Shown here in pieces: positions 16,036-24,849 of a stretch of 64,000 nt of DNA. Under the pieces are notes generated by a model. It did no database searches, had not been told where the DNA came from, and saw nothing but the letters and a program-made list of their open reading frames with translations. The stretch is taken from positions 62,001 to 126,000 of the forward strand of contig NZ_VTUZ01000026.1 of NCBI RefSeq assembly GCF_008369935.1, in the 5' to 3' direction. Both the position numbers and the translations under genes were made by a program. The stretch's first letter is position 1; every line of letters begins with the position of its first letter. This DNA comes from Paraburkholderia panacisoli. Lineage in GTDB: Bacteria > Pseudomonadota > Gammaproteobacteria > Burkholderiales > Burkholderiaceae.

Positions 16036-17232
16036 TCAATGCGCGTGCGGCGCGTGATCCATCGAGCAACGATGGTCGGTGGTGCCGAGATCGACTTGCA
16101 GCGTCGCGTGCTGCATCGAAAAGCGCTCGCGCAATGCGATGACGATGCGATCGAGCCACTCGTCGCCGGGATGGCCCGCCGGCATCACCAGATGCGCGCT
16201 GAGCGCGTTGCCCGTGGTCGACAGCGCCCACACGTGCAGGTCGTGCACGTCGATCACGCCGGGCTGCGCCGCCAGATAGTCGCGGATGCTTTGCAGATCG
16301 ACGCCGGACGGCACCGCGTCGAGCGCGAGGCGCAGCGAATCGCGCAACAGGCTCCACGTGCCCGCCACCACCACCGCGACCACCAGCAGGCTCATCACCG
16401 GATCGAGCCACAGCCAGTGGGTGTACAGGATCACAAGGCCGCTGAGCGCGACCGCCGCCGAAATGCCGGCATCGGCGGCCATGTGCAGGAAAGCGCCGCG
16501 TATGTTGAGGTCCTCCTTCTGACCGCGCATGAAGAGCCATGCGGAAATCCCGTTGATCACCATGCCGATCGTCGCGACGACGAACACCGCGAGCCCGGCC
16601 ACCGGCGCCGGGTTCATCAGCCGTCCGAGCGCCTCGGCGACGATCACGCCGCATGCGAACAGCAGCAGCCCCGCATTGACAAGCGACGCGAGAATCGACG
16701 AGCCGCCATAGCCGAACGTGTAGCGCGCCGACGGACGCCATGTGGCGAGCCACGCGGCGCCCCATGCGAGCAGCAGGCCGAGGACGTCGGAAAGGTTGTG
16801 GCCCGCGTCGGCGAGCAGCGCGGTGGAGTGTGCGAGCACGCCGTAGACGGCCTGCATGATGACGATCGCGACGTTCAGCGCGACGGCGACTGCGAAGGCG
16901 CGGCCGTGGCCTTCGGCGGGGGTGTGGGCGTGGTGGTGGTGGCCGGCGTGGTTGTGCGCGTGGTTCGCGTGGCTGGCGTTGGTGGACTTGGGGTGGTCGT
17001 GCTTGCTGTGGTCGTGCTTGCTGTGGTCGTGCTTGCTGTGGTCGTGCTTGCTGTGGTCGTGGTCGCTGTGGTCGTGATCGCTATGGTCGTGGTCGCCGTG
17101 GTCGTGCCCACTCAGGTCGTTGCCGCCGTGCTCGCGGCGATGCCCTTCATGCGCATCGTGCCCGCCAAACCCGCCCTGCTCCGCTCCACGCGCTTCATCA
17201 TCCCGGTCCGACCTATCGGCTTGGTTCATCAC
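16036..17232 (-). CDS. Cation diffusion facilitator (zinc-type) with long His/Asp-rich N-terminus
   Basis: A 398-residue inner membrane metal/proton antiporter of the CDF family. Residues about 25-105 are a His/Asp repeat region (HDHSK units, then HAHNHAGHHHHAH) likely to bind metal. Six transmembrane segments follow, with the HD-HD site of zinc CDFs: HNLSD in TM2 (ADAGHNLSDVLG) and HMAAD in TM5. The cytoplasmic ferredoxin-like domain ends in a His-rich tail (DHAPHAH). Translation is coupled to the upstream arsR gene by a 4-base overlap. Zinc is most likely; cobalt, cadmium or nickel remain possible. Confidence 0.92.
   Translation of the reverse strand: MMNQADRSDRDDEARGAEQGGFGGHDAHEGHRREHGGNDLSGHDHGDHDHSDHDHSDHDHSKHDHSKHDHSKHDHSKHDHPKSTNASHANHAHNHAGHHHHAHTPAEGHGRAFAVAVALNVAIVIMQAVYGVLAHSTALLADAGHNLSDVLGLLLAWGAAWLATWRPSARYTFGYGGSSILASLVNAGLLLFACGVIVAEALGRLMNPAPVAGLAVFVVATIGMVINGISAWLFMRGQKEDLNIRGAFLHMAADAGISAAVALSGLVILYTHWLWLDPVMSLLVVAVVVAGTWSLLRDSLRLALDAVPSGVDLQSIRDYLAAQPGVIDVHDLHVWALSTTGNALSAHLVMPAGHPGDEWLDRIVIALRERFSMQHATLQVDLGTTDHRCSMDHAPHAH
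16995..17109. repeat. 15-bp tandem repeat within the CDF exporter gene
   Basis: Seven to eight in-frame copies of a 15-base unit (GGTCGTGCTTGCTGT on the plus strand) encode the HDHSK/HDHSD array of the exporter. The first copies are nearly identical and later ones drift. In-frame repeats like this can change number by slippage without breaking the protein. Confidence 0.85.
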
Positions 17233-17627
17233 GCGTCCTGGGACAGGTTGTCGGCCGGCTCGGCCACATGTTCGAGCATGGCGGCCAGCATCGCGCTGAT
17301 ATGGCTATCCGCAGCCCGATAGAACACCTGCTTGCCCTGACGCTGCGCGCGCACGATCCGCGCGGCGCGCAGCAACCGCAGGTGATGGCTCACCAGCGAC
17401 GGCGACAAGTCCAGTCCTTGCGCGATCGCCCCGACCGCGCGCTGCCCGTCGACGCACGCGAGCACGATGCGCAAACGCGTCGGATCGCCGAGCAGGCGGA
17501 ACAACTCGGCCAGCGGCACGACTGTATCCGCTGCGTCGCCTTGGCCGCTCCCCGGGGACGTAGCCAAAGCGGAAGCGGCGGAAGCCCCCAACGAATTCCC
17601 CGTGAAAGTCGGCACCGAAACAGACAT
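17229..17627 (-). CDS. ArsR-family metal-responsive repressor
   Basis: A 132-residue (from ATG 17627; GTG 17636 is an alternative) winged-helix repressor. The DNA-binding region is clear: LFRLLGDPTRLRIVLACV, then LSPSLVSHHLRLLRAARIVRAQRQGKQVFYRA. The C-terminal helix has ADSHISAMLAAMLEHVAEP, with His residues placed as in SmtB/CzrA alpha-5 sensors (DxH...HxxE), so zinc-type sensing is likely. The N-terminal ~35 residues are Ala/Ser/Gly-rich and probably unstructured. It forms an operon with the CDF exporter and has an operator palindrome just upstream. Confidence 0.9.
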   Translation of the reverse strand: MSVSVPTFTGNSLGASAASALATSPGSGQGDAADTVVPLAELFRLLGDPTRLRIVLACVDGQRAVGAIAQGLDLSPSLVSHHLRLLRAARIVRAQRQGKQVFYRAADSHISAMLAAMLEHVAEPADNLSQDA

Positions 17628-17637
17628 GGCAGCCACA

Positions 17638-17659
17638 CATATGAACAGATGTTCAAATG
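17638..17659. promoter_or_regulatory. ArsR-type operator
   Basis: A 10-2-10 inverted repeat, CATATGAACA-GA-TGTTCAAATG, with one mismatch between arms. It matches the SmtB/CzrA/NmtR-style operator pattern (ATATGAACA...TGTTCA). It lies just upstream of the arsR start and should mediate autorepression of the arsR-CDF operon. Confidence 0.8.
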
Positions 17660-17737
17660 TTATAGATGGCGATCGAACCGGTCAAATCGGGGTGTCGTCC
17701 GGCGAGTGTGGGAAAATGCGGCCTCTGCCTCACCCAA

Positions 17738-19600
17738 ATGCCATCCCCCGTCATGCAACCTGTATTTGAGCGCGCCTTCGCGGCGCACCGTGACGGCCGC
17801 CTCGACGATGCCGAACGCGGCTATCGCGCGACGCTCGACGGCAATCCCAAGCACGTCGACGCGTTGCACCTGCTGGGCGTACTACGCCACCAGCAAGGCC
17901 AGCACGCCGAAGCCGCCGACCTCGTGCGGCGCGCGGTGAACCTGCGCCCGGAAGACGCCGCGCTGCAACTGAACCTCGGCAACGCGCTGAAGGCGCTCGG
18001 CCAGATCGACGACGCGATCGAGCAGTTCCGCAATGCGCTGACGCTCGCGCCGTCGTTCCCGATGGCGCACTACAACCTGGGCAACGCGTACGCGTCGCTG
18101 GGCCGCCACGAAGACGCCGCCGACGCGTTCGAGAAATCGCTGCGCCTGCAACCCGACGACGCGTCGTCGCACAACAACCTCGGCAACGCGCTGCACGCGC
18201 TCGGCCGTCACACCGATGCGATCGCGTCGTTCCGGCGCGCGCTCGAACTGCGTCCCGGCCACGCCGGCGCGTTGAACAACATGGGCATGTCGCTGAACGC
18301 GCTGGGTCGCGCGGACGAAGCGATCCCCTGCTTCCAGGCAGCGCTCGCCGCCGAGCCGCGCTTCGTCGCCGCCCACTTCAATCTCGCCAATACGTTCGAC
18401 GCCACCGGCCGCCCTGCCGAAGCGGTCGCGTCGTTCGAGGCCGCGCTGAGCTACCAGCCGAATCTGCCGCCCGCCATCTACGGGATGGGCAACGCGCTGG
18501 CGGCGCTGGGTCGTCACGAGCGGGCGCTGCCGTATCTGGAGCGCGCGGTCGGTCTCGATCCGCAATTCGCGCTCGCGTGGCTGAGTCTCGGCACCGCGCA
18601 CCAGGCGCTGAACGCGCACGCGCCCGCCGTACGCGCGTTCGACCAGGCGCTGCGGCTGCGCCCCGACCTCGCGTCCGCGCACCTGAACCGCGCGCTCGCG
18701 TGGCTCGCGCAGCGCGATTTCGCACGCGGACTGCCGGAATACGAATGGCGATTGCAGATGGCCGCGCAGCCGGTCATCCAGACGCTGCCACGCTGGCACG
18801 GCGAGCCGATCGAACAGCGCACGCTGCTGATCCACGCCGAGCAGGGTTTCGGCGACACGCTGCAATTCGTGCGCTTCGTGCCGCTCGCCGCACAGCGCGC
18901 CGCGCGCGTCGTGCTCGAAGTACAGCCGCAACTGCTGCCGTTGCTGGCGCCGGCCGCACGGGCCTGGCGCGTGACGCTGATCGCCCAGGGCGCGCCGCGC
19001 CCCGCCGCCGATCTGCAATGCCCGCTGCTGAGCCTGCCGCTTGCGCTCGGCAGCAGCTTCGACACGATTCCGGAGCGCACGCCGTATCTCGACGTGCCGC
19101 CCGCGTATGGCCGCAAATGGCGCGGCTCGCTCGGCGGCCAGGCCAAACGCAAGATCGGCATCGCGTGGTCGGGACGCATCCAGCCAAACGAAACGCGTTC
19201 AATGCCGCTCGACGCGCTCGCGCCGCTGTTCGCGCTTCAGGGCATCGACTGGATCGTGCTGCAGCCCGACCTGAGCGCCGACGAACGCGCGGCGCTCGAC
19301 GCGCATCCGCGCGCGGCGTCGATCCATCGCTTCGACACGCGGATCGGCGACTTCGCGGACACCGCGGCGATCATCGAGCGGCTCGACGCGGTGGTGTCGA
19401 TCGACACGTCCATCGCTCACCTGGCCGGCGCGCTGCGCAAGCCGCTGTGGCTGATGCTGCCGTTCGCGGCGGACTGGCGCTGGTTCGATGGCGACACGCG
19501 CAGCCCATGGTATCCGGGCGCGACGCTGGTGCGTCAGCCGCAGCCCGGCGCGTGGGGCGAAGTCGTCGACGTAGTGGCGAGCGAATTGCGCCAAGGCTAG
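17738..19600 (+). CDS. TPR protein with glycosyltransferase-9-like C-terminal domain
   Basis: A protein of about 620 residues. Roughly ten tetratricopeptide repeats fill residues 1-350 (DALHLLGVLRHQQGQHAEAADLVRRA, MAHYNLGNAYASLGRHEDAADAFEKSL and similar). The C-terminal part has the LLIHAEQGFGDTLQFVRFVP start and the SIDTSIAHLAGALRKPLWLMLPF end typical of heptosyltransferase/GT-B-like domains attached to TPRs in this lineage. It may act on surface polysaccharide or protein glycosylation; the acceptor is unknown. ATG 17738 and ATG 17753 are both possible starts; neither has a strong ribosome-binding site. Confidence 0.85.
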   Translation: MPSPVMQPVFERAFAAHRDGRLDDAERGYRATLDGNPKHVDALHLLGVLRHQQGQHAEAADLVRRAVNLRPEDAALQLNLGNALKALGQIDDAIEQFRNALTLAPSFPMAHYNLGNAYASLGRHEDAADAFEKSLRLQPDDASSHNNLGNALHALGRHTDAIASFRRALELRPGHAGALNNMGMSLNALGRADEAIPCFQAALAAEPRFVAAHFNLANTFDATGRPAEAVASFEAALSYQPNLPPAIYGMGNALAALGRHERALPYLERAVGLDPQFALAWLSLGTAHQALNAHAPAVRAFDQALRLRPDLASAHLNRALAWLAQRDFARGLPEYEWRLQMAAQPVIQTLPRWHGEPIEQRTLLIHAEQGFGDTLQFVRFVPLAAQRAARVVLEVQPQLLPLLAPAARAWRVTLIAQGAPRPAADLQCPLLSLPLALGSSFDTIPERTPYLDVPPAYGRKWRGSLGGQAKRKIGIAWSGRIQPNETRSMPLDALAPLFALQGIDWIVLQPDLSADERAALDAHPRAASIHRFDTRIGDFADTAAIIERLDAVVSIDTSIAHLAGALRKPLWLMLPFAADWRWFDGDTRSPWYPGATLVRQPQPGAWGEVVDVVASELRQG

Positions 19601-19693
19601 CCGGACGCGCCGCTCGTAACGCGAGTCGCGCAATCCTTGCAAGCTGGCGGAGCACACGCGCAACGCGGCGCCACGCCAGCGGGCACCCAACAA

Positions 19694-19725
19694 AAAACCC
19701 CGCGTTCTCACGAACGCGGGGTTTT
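19694..19725. terminator. Bidirectional rho-independent terminator
   Basis: A perfect 14-bp stem, AAAACCCCGCGTTC and GAACGCGGGGTTTT, with a 4-base TCAC loop. It is flanked by A and T runs and placed between the convergent TPR and MFS genes. Confidence 0.92.
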
Positions 19726-19759
19726 CCTCAACCAGACCCGCAGCGGGCCAACAGCCCCG

Positions 19760-21061
19760 TCAAGCCGCCCGATACTGATTGCGCGACTCCGGCGTGCGAT
19801 ACAGCACCAGTGTCGCGATCAGCCCGCAAATCGCCGCCACGCCGAGGAACAGACCCGGCGCCGCCTTGTTGCTCGTGACGTGGATCAGCAGCGTGGCGAT
19901 CGCCGGCGTGAAGCCGCCGACCGTCGTCGCCAGACTGTAAGCAAGCGAGAACCCGGCGGTGCGCACTTCGACCGGCATCACTTCGGTCAGCGCCACCACC
20001 ATCGCGCCGTTATAGCTGCCGTACAGGAAGGACAGCCACAACTGGACCGCCAGCAGGCGCGCGAACGACGGCTCGGCGACCAGCCATTGCAGCGCCGGAT
20101 ACGCGGTGACGATGGTCAGGATCGTGAACGCGAGCAACACCGGACGGCGGCCGATACGATCCGACAGCGCGCCCGAGAGCGGCAGCCAGAGCAGGTTCGA
20201 CAAACCCACGCAGACCGTGACGACGAGCGTGTCGATCGCCGACAGCTTCAGCACTTCCTTGCCGAAGGTCGGCGTGTACGCGGTGATCATGTAGAACGAC
20301 ACGGTGGTCATGATGACCATGCCCATGCCGCCCAGCACGACGCCCCAGTTGGTGGCCATCGACTTCATGATCTCGCCCATGCTCGGACGATGCTTGCGCG
20401 CCTTGAATTCTTCGGTTTCCTTCAGCGACCGGCGAATGATGAACAGGAACGGCACGATCAGGCAGCCGATCAGGAACGGCACGCGCCAGCCCCATGCGGT
20501 CATCTGGTCGGCGGGCAGCACCTTGTTCAGCAGTACGCCGATCAGCGCGGCGAACACCACGGCGACCTGCTGGCTGCCCGATTGCCACGAGCAGTAGAAG
20601 CCCTTGTTGCCCTTGGTGGCGATCTCCGACAGATACACCGACACGCCGCCCAGTTCGACCCCGGCGGAGAAACCCTGCAACAGCCGCCCGAACAGCACGA
20701 GCACCGGCGCGAGCAGGCCGATCGTCGCGTAGCCCGGTATCGACGCGACCGTGAGCGTGCCGAGCGCCATCAGGCCGAGCGTGAGGATCAGGCCTTTGCG
20801 GCGGCCGTGATGGTCGATGTAGGCGCCCAGTACGATCGCGCCGAGCGGTCGCATCAGGAAGCCCGCGCCGAACACCGACAGTGATAGCATCAGCGACGCG
20901 AATTCGTTGCCGCTGGGGAAATAGGTCTTGGCGATCGCCGAGGCGTAATAGCCGTAGACCATGAAGTCGTACATCTCAAGAAAGTTGCCGCTGACCACGC
21001 GGAAAACTGTCTTGACCTTGGATTCTTCCTGAGCGGAAATGGCGTGCGACGCAGTAGACAT
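19760..21061 (-). CDS. MFS organic-acid:proton symporter (MHS family, citrate/tricarballylate type)
   Basis: A 433-residue, 12-TM carrier of the metabolite:H+ symporter family. Signature features are the N-terminal GNFLEMYDFMVYGYYASAIAKTYFP, the cytoplasmic loop IDHHGRRKGL, the GRLLQGFSAGVELGG segment and the second-half SDRIGRRPVL. The pattern is closest to CitA/TcuC-like citrate or tricarballylate carriers. No enzyme gene is adjacent, so the substrate is uncertain. ATG 21061 is preferred over the in-frame ATG 21088 because the MHS N-terminus starts here. Confidence 0.88.
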   Translation of the reverse strand: MSTASHAISAQEESKVKTVFRVVSGNFLEMYDFMVYGYYASAIAKTYFPSGNEFASLMLSLSVFGAGFLMRPLGAIVLGAYIDHHGRRKGLILTLGLMALGTLTVASIPGYATIGLLAPVLVLFGRLLQGFSAGVELGGVSVYLSEIATKGNKGFYCSWQSGSQQVAVVFAALIGVLLNKVLPADQMTAWGWRVPFLIGCLIVPFLFIIRRSLKETEEFKARKHRPSMGEIMKSMATNWGVVLGGMGMVIMTTVSFYMITAYTPTFGKEVLKLSAIDTLVVTVCVGLSNLLWLPLSGALSDRIGRRPVLLAFTILTIVTAYPALQWLVAEPSFARLLAVQLWLSFLYGSYNGAMVVALTEVMPVEVRTAGFSLAYSLATTVGGFTPAIATLLIHVTSNKAAPGLFLGVAAICGLIATLVLYRTPESRNQYRAA

Positions 21062-21385
21062 GACATTCTCTGAAAAGCCTGCCGCCATATGGACATGACA
21101 GCCAGGCAGTTGAAACGATCCGCCGGGAGTGGCGAGCGGATGCCGCAGGCGAACGGAAAGGAAAGGACGCGCCGAGGGCGCGGCACTGTCATGCTGAACG
21201 CATTTACGCGGTATCAGGGTAAACGTTGTAGCTCAGGTAGGAGCCGCGCCAGGTAATGTTACCGTTGATGGCGCTGTTGCGAAATGCATACAATTTGCTT
21301 ACGGGCCGTACTGCCCGTTGTCACTTTGGGCGACCATCATCGCGGTAGACTTTGCGGTCCGGCATTTCTGTTGAACACGATCCCG

Positions 21386-21910
21386 ATGCGAACCACCCCC
21401 GCTCTTTCGCTGCGCCCCGCGACTGTCGACGACGCCGCGCTGATTGCTTCGATCCACAGCGCTAGCTGGCAGGCCACGTACCGGGGGCTGCTGCCCGATG
21501 CGTTCCTCGACGGCGAAGTCACACGCGAGCGCGCCGCCTATTGGGAAGCGCGGCTGGGCGCGCCAGGCGGCGAGCGCCGCACCGTGCTGATCGCCGAACT
21601 GGCGGGCGAGCCGATCGGCTTCGTGTGCGTCGAACGGCAGCCGGAGTCGGCGTGGGGTGTGCTGCTCGACAACCTGCATGCGCTGCCCGGCTACCAGGGC
21701 ATCGGCGTCGGCAAGCTGCTGATGCGCGCCGCCGAAGACTGGGCGCGCGCGCAAGGCGAGACGCAACTGTATCTTTACGTGCTCGAAGGCAACACGCCGG
21801 CGATCGGCTTCTATGAACGGCAGGGCTGGCAGTTTGTCGGCGCCGAGCCGGATCATATGGGCGGCGTCGACATCACCGCGTTGCGCTACGTGTACCGGCT
21901 GAAACGCTGA
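21386..21910 (+). CDS. GNAT-family N-acetyltransferase
   Basis: A 174-residue acetyltransferase. The acetyl-CoA site is seen in LHALPGYQGIGVGKLLMRAAEDWARAQG (R/Q-x-x-G-x-G/A pattern), followed by LYLYVLEGNTPAIGFYERQGWQFVG. The N-terminus (LRPATVDDAALIASIHSASWQATYRGLLPD) matches the subgroup related to RimI/PhnO-like small-molecule acetyltransferases. Substrate unknown; single gene. Confidence 0.88.
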   Translation: MRTTPALSLRPATVDDAALIASIHSASWQATYRGLLPDAFLDGEVTRERAAYWEARLGAPGGERRTVLIAELAGEPIGFVCVERQPESAWGVLLDNLHALPGYQGIGVGKLLMRAAEDWARAQGETQLYLYVLEGNTPAIGFYERQGWQFVGAEPDHMGGVDITALRYVYRLKR

Positions 21911-22239
21911 TCGCGCCGCTCGCGGGGCGCGGCCGTCGGCCGTGCATCAGCCGGGCCTGTGCGAAGTGTCGCTATGTTTCAGAACTATCTGATCGCTGAA
22001 TCGGCGGCCTGCAAGCATCATCGTCTGTAGCCGATGGCTTCACCGTGTCGCGCCCGCGCATTCATCATCTGTACGTGTTGAGCGCTGTGCTTCACGGGCA
22101 TGCGACATGCGGAGCGGCGCGTTCGCACCGACGTACGGCGTGCATGAAGGCGTTCCGCCCGCATCGCCCCGAGGCCTGAGTCCCTACGACCCCGCAGCCG
22201 CCCACCGGCGGCTCCACTACGAGGCGCCGCGAGAGACCA
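21911..22239. other. Intergenic region without a recognisable gene
   Basis: About 330 bases between the GNAT gene and the following hypothetical gene. Short GC-rich inverted repeats right after the GNAT stop (near 21915-21940) could help termination. I see no other feature. Confidence 0.4.
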
Positions 22240-23346
22240 ATGTCCACCATTCCGCTCACTTTGATCGATGGCTCCATTGCAATGCCGAGCCTGCGGCCGC
22301 TCGATCATCTGCCGGCACCGTTCGGCCGCGACTGGGCGTTGCTGCCGCCGGGCTACAGCTGGCGTGCGGAACTCAAGGCGCTGTATGCAGCGATGCTGCG
22401 CACCTTCTGCATGAGCGACCAGACCATTCTGTCGTTTTGCAGATGGGTGCCGTTGAGCGCAAGGCGTGCCCCGACTTCTGCTTCCGCTGCGACGGCGAAG
22501 CGTGCAACGGTCTTCGAGGCACCACGCGAACAAGCGCCGTGTGTGCTTGCCGAAGCAACGGTGATACCGGCAGTGGAACAGCCCGCGCTCGCCACCGTTG
22601 CGCGGAACGCGCCGCCGCATTGGGGAGCGCTGGCGGGCGGCGTGTGCGCACTCAGCGGCGCGGCAATGCTTACGTGGATCGCGTTCAGTCATCTGGCACA
22701 TCGCCATACGGCCGACGACGCGAAGCCCGTGGACAGGGTGACGGCAAGCCTCGACGCACAGGTAGTGGAGCGTCGCGTACCTGATGCGGCTACGGTCCAC
22801 GGGGTGGTCCGCGAAGTAGTCAGTGAAGCGACTGCCGCCAAGGTCGATGCGCGATCTGGAAACATGACATCGGCAAGCGGGCACGTCGTGCCCAACCATG
22901 CGCGCCCGCCCGCTTCGACCGAAGCAGCGGCAGCGGCGCCTACCGTAGTCAACGATGCGCTCTCGCGCCGCCGTAATGCGGTCCGCGAAGCGGTGGACAG
23001 CCCGCGCGTAAAAAACCGCCGTCACACCGCGCGCCGCGCCGCGGCAAACCCGCTCCCACGAGCCGCGGCAGTGAACGACGACATGCTGCACACCGCCGTC
23101 CCGCGGACTACACAGCGAGTGTTGCCCAGACCGTCGGCCGCGGGCGCTTACTCGCCGCGCGCGTCGGCACAGCCCGGTCTCGACGAATACGTCGACGTGA
23201 CGATGTCCGCCGCGACGCAGCTGCGCGACGTCGCGTCGCCACGCTCCTCCATGTCGAACAATCTGCCGGCAGCCGGTTCGACCGAATGGATGAGTCACCT
23301 GTCGCAGCGTCGCGTGACCGAGATCCCGGATCAGTTCGCGAAGTAA
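22240..23346 (+). CDS. Hypothetical single-pass membrane protein
   Basis: A 368-residue protein of unknown family. Residues 1-60 look folded (RPLDHLPAPFGRDWALLPPGYSWRAELKALYAAMLRTF). One transmembrane segment lies at about 128-150 (GALAGGVCALSGAAMLTWIAFSHLA). The rest is a low-complexity Ala/Arg/Ser/Pro-rich region ending in VTEIPDQFAK, likely periplasmic and disordered. Codon use favours this frame over the long antisense ORF at 22018-23298. The two-part layout (cytoplasmic head, one TM, long tail) suggests an envelope-associated role, which is inference only. Confidence 0.65.
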   Translation: MSTIPLTLIDGSIAMPSLRPLDHLPAPFGRDWALLPPGYSWRAELKALYAAMLRTFCMSDQTILSFCRWVPLSARRAPTSASAATAKRATVFEAPREQAPCVLAEATVIPAVEQPALATVARNAPPHWGALAGGVCALSGAAMLTWIAFSHLAHRHTADDAKPVDRVTASLDAQVVERRVPDAATVHGVVREVVSEATAAKVDARSGNMTSASGHVVPNHARPPASTEAAAAAPTVVNDALSRRRNAVREAVDSPRVKNRRHTARRAAANPLPRAAAVNDDMLHTAVPRTTQRVLPRPSAAGAYSPRASAQPGLDEYVDVTMSAATQLRDVASPRSSMSNNLPAAGSTEWMSHLSQRRVTEIPDQFAK

Positions 23347-23383
23347 CCGTCAATGTGCCGCTGCCCGGAAAATGGCGGCACAA

Positions 23384-23417
23384 CAAAGAGCCTGGCTGTT
23401 GATAAGCCGGGCTTCTT
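23384..23417. terminator. Possible terminator between convergent genes
   Basis: An imperfect stem, AAAGAGCCTGGCT paired with AGCCGGGCTTCTTT, with one bulge and one G-U pair and short A/T flanks. It lies between the convergent hypothetical and DUF2968 genes. Confidence 0.5.
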
Positions 23418-23421
23418 TCAT

Positions 23422-24189
23422 TCACTGCGGCTGCTTCGAGACCGGCAATCCAGACTCCGTCTGCCGCTGCAACTGCATGATTTCGCTCTGAACCTGACGC
23501 AGTTGCGCCTGCGCCTTTTCCTTCTCGGCATGCAGTGTGACCGCCTCACCCAGCGTTTGCCGCTGGTAGTCGTTGACCTTGGCCTGCTGCGTGCGCGCTA
23601 TGTCGAGATCGACCTGCAAGCGTTTCGCGTGATCCTGCGACATCGCAATGATGTCTTCTATGTACGCTTTCTGCGCCTGCAACCCCACGCGGCGAATTTC
23701 GACTTCCGAGAGCTGCGCCGTTTGCTGCGCAAAATCCGCATAGATCGCTTCCGCGCGATCCATGTTCTCCGACTTGATCACGCGCCAGAAATGTTTGCTC
23801 TGAAACAACGCGACGTAGTACGTCACCTGCTGCGGATAGAAAAACAGACTCGCGCCATAACTGCCGTTATAGGTGGTGCGCAGTTCGCTCAGCTTTGCGT
23901 CGTGAATCATCTGCATCAATTCGGCGACGTTGCCTTGCGCATCGTTGGCCGGCGCGTCCGGCGCGCTCGGTGTGTTCGCCGCGTTTGAAGCGTTCGTTGT
24001 GTCGGGCTTGACCGCCTGCGCGCCAGGCAGCTCGGCGAGGTCGGACGACGGCGCGCTCATGACCGGCCGCATACCGGCTATCAATGCCGCTTCTGCGCTT
24101 TGCGCCGCGCGCGCCAGGTCGCCATGCTGCAGCGGCGCACACGAGGCCGCGAGTAGCATGACACGTCTCATTATTAAGGAATACTCCAT
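23422..24189 (-). CDS. DUF2968 family protein
   Basis: A 255-residue protein of the DUF2968 family, found mainly in Burkholderia relatives. The N-terminus (MEYSLIMRRVMLLAASCAPL) is a weak signal-like segment; a Cys could be a lipoprotein site but the lipobox is poor. A disordered Asn/Ala/Pro linker covers about 45-80. The conserved part starts at AELMQMIHDAKLSELRTTYNGSYGASLFFYPQQVTYYVALFQ, and a long coiled coil (about 150-240) follows. Function unknown. I chose ATG 24189 because GGAG lies five bases upstream; ATG 24204 is possible. Confidence 0.8.
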   Translation of the reverse strand: MEYSLIMRRVMLLAASCAPLQHGDLARAAQSAEAALIAGMRPVMSAPSSDLAELPGAQAVKPDTTNASNAANTPSAPDAPANDAQGNVAELMQMIHDAKLSELRTTYNGSYGASLFFYPQQVTYYVALFQSKHFWRVIKSENMDRAEAIYADFAQQTAQLSEVEIRRVGLQAQKAYIEDIIAMSQDHAKRLQVDLDIARTQQAKVNDYQRQTLGEAVTLHAEKEKAQAQLRQVQSEIMQLQRQTESGLPVSKQPQ

Positions 24190-24211
24190 ACCTGCTTGCT
24201 CCATTCAATTC

Positions 24212-24849
24212 CGAAACAGCGGCAGATTATCGCGCGGATTTAACGTCAGGCGAAGCACACAAATGGCGCCTGAAAAGGCTCTAATTCGAGATAAACCGGA
24301 AGAAAATGATTCCGAGCAAATGTACCCGTCTATCAGGAAATAAACCTGTTCAGATAGGGCAAAACCACGGCAAACTGCCTCGTTCGGACGCTTCCGAATT
24401 TTCGATGGATTTGGACCAATCCAACGGCAAGCGCGTTTGCAATATTGCGATGAATAGGTGGCTCGTTCGCGCGAACCGATTTATGGTCTATTGCGATTGC
24501 AATCGGTGTATTGAAGGCGTAGCTGAAGCGACGGAAAATTCGCGCGACGAATCCTATATGCTCTAAGGCCGTGCGTGAAAACTCGGAATGCTGATTATCT
24601 TGATAACGAGGCCGCGGTGATTCGAACCCGTCGCTGCCGTGTCGGATAGATGAGACCCGGCATCGCGAACTGACCGGGAAAGACGCTTAGGAACCAGACA
24701 AGACCAACGTGGGGAACAAAGCAAAGCGCACCGCCCTATACCGCGACGGTGCGCCACACAAATCAGCATCGGGAAACGGCAATTACCGCAAGCTCAAGGG
24801 CAGACCCAACCCACGCCGCCCAACTACAAACATCCTAATCCCACCAATC
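24212..24849. other. Long intergenic region, lower GC, no confident gene
   Basis: About 640 bases between two minus-strand genes. GC is visibly lower than in the neighbours. An 86-codon plus ORF (24306-24566) has a GGAAG just before its ATG but no recognised family and unusual codon use; it is not called. A stretch at 24610-24640 superficially resembles a tRNA T-arm on the minus strand, but the stem does not pair. It could be a degraded gene or a small-RNA region. Confidence 0.3.

Noticed and set aside
16995..17109. Regular 15-bp repeats considered as a CRISPR-like array
   Set aside because: No spacers; the repeats are contiguous, in frame and encode His-rich protein sequence.
22018..23298. 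Long minus-strand ORF opposite the hypothetical membrane protein
   Set aside because: Antisense shadow: Cys/Arg/His-rich, no domain, and codon bias favours the plus frame.
24306..24566. 86-codon plus-strand ORF in the low-GC gap
   Set aside because: It has a GGAAG near the start but no family, and its composition is not coding-like; kept only as a note on the gap.
24610..24640. tRNA T-arm-like sequence on the minus strand
   Set aside because: The loop resembles TTCGAAT, but the flanking 5-bp stem does not pair and no acceptor, D or anticodon arms are present.
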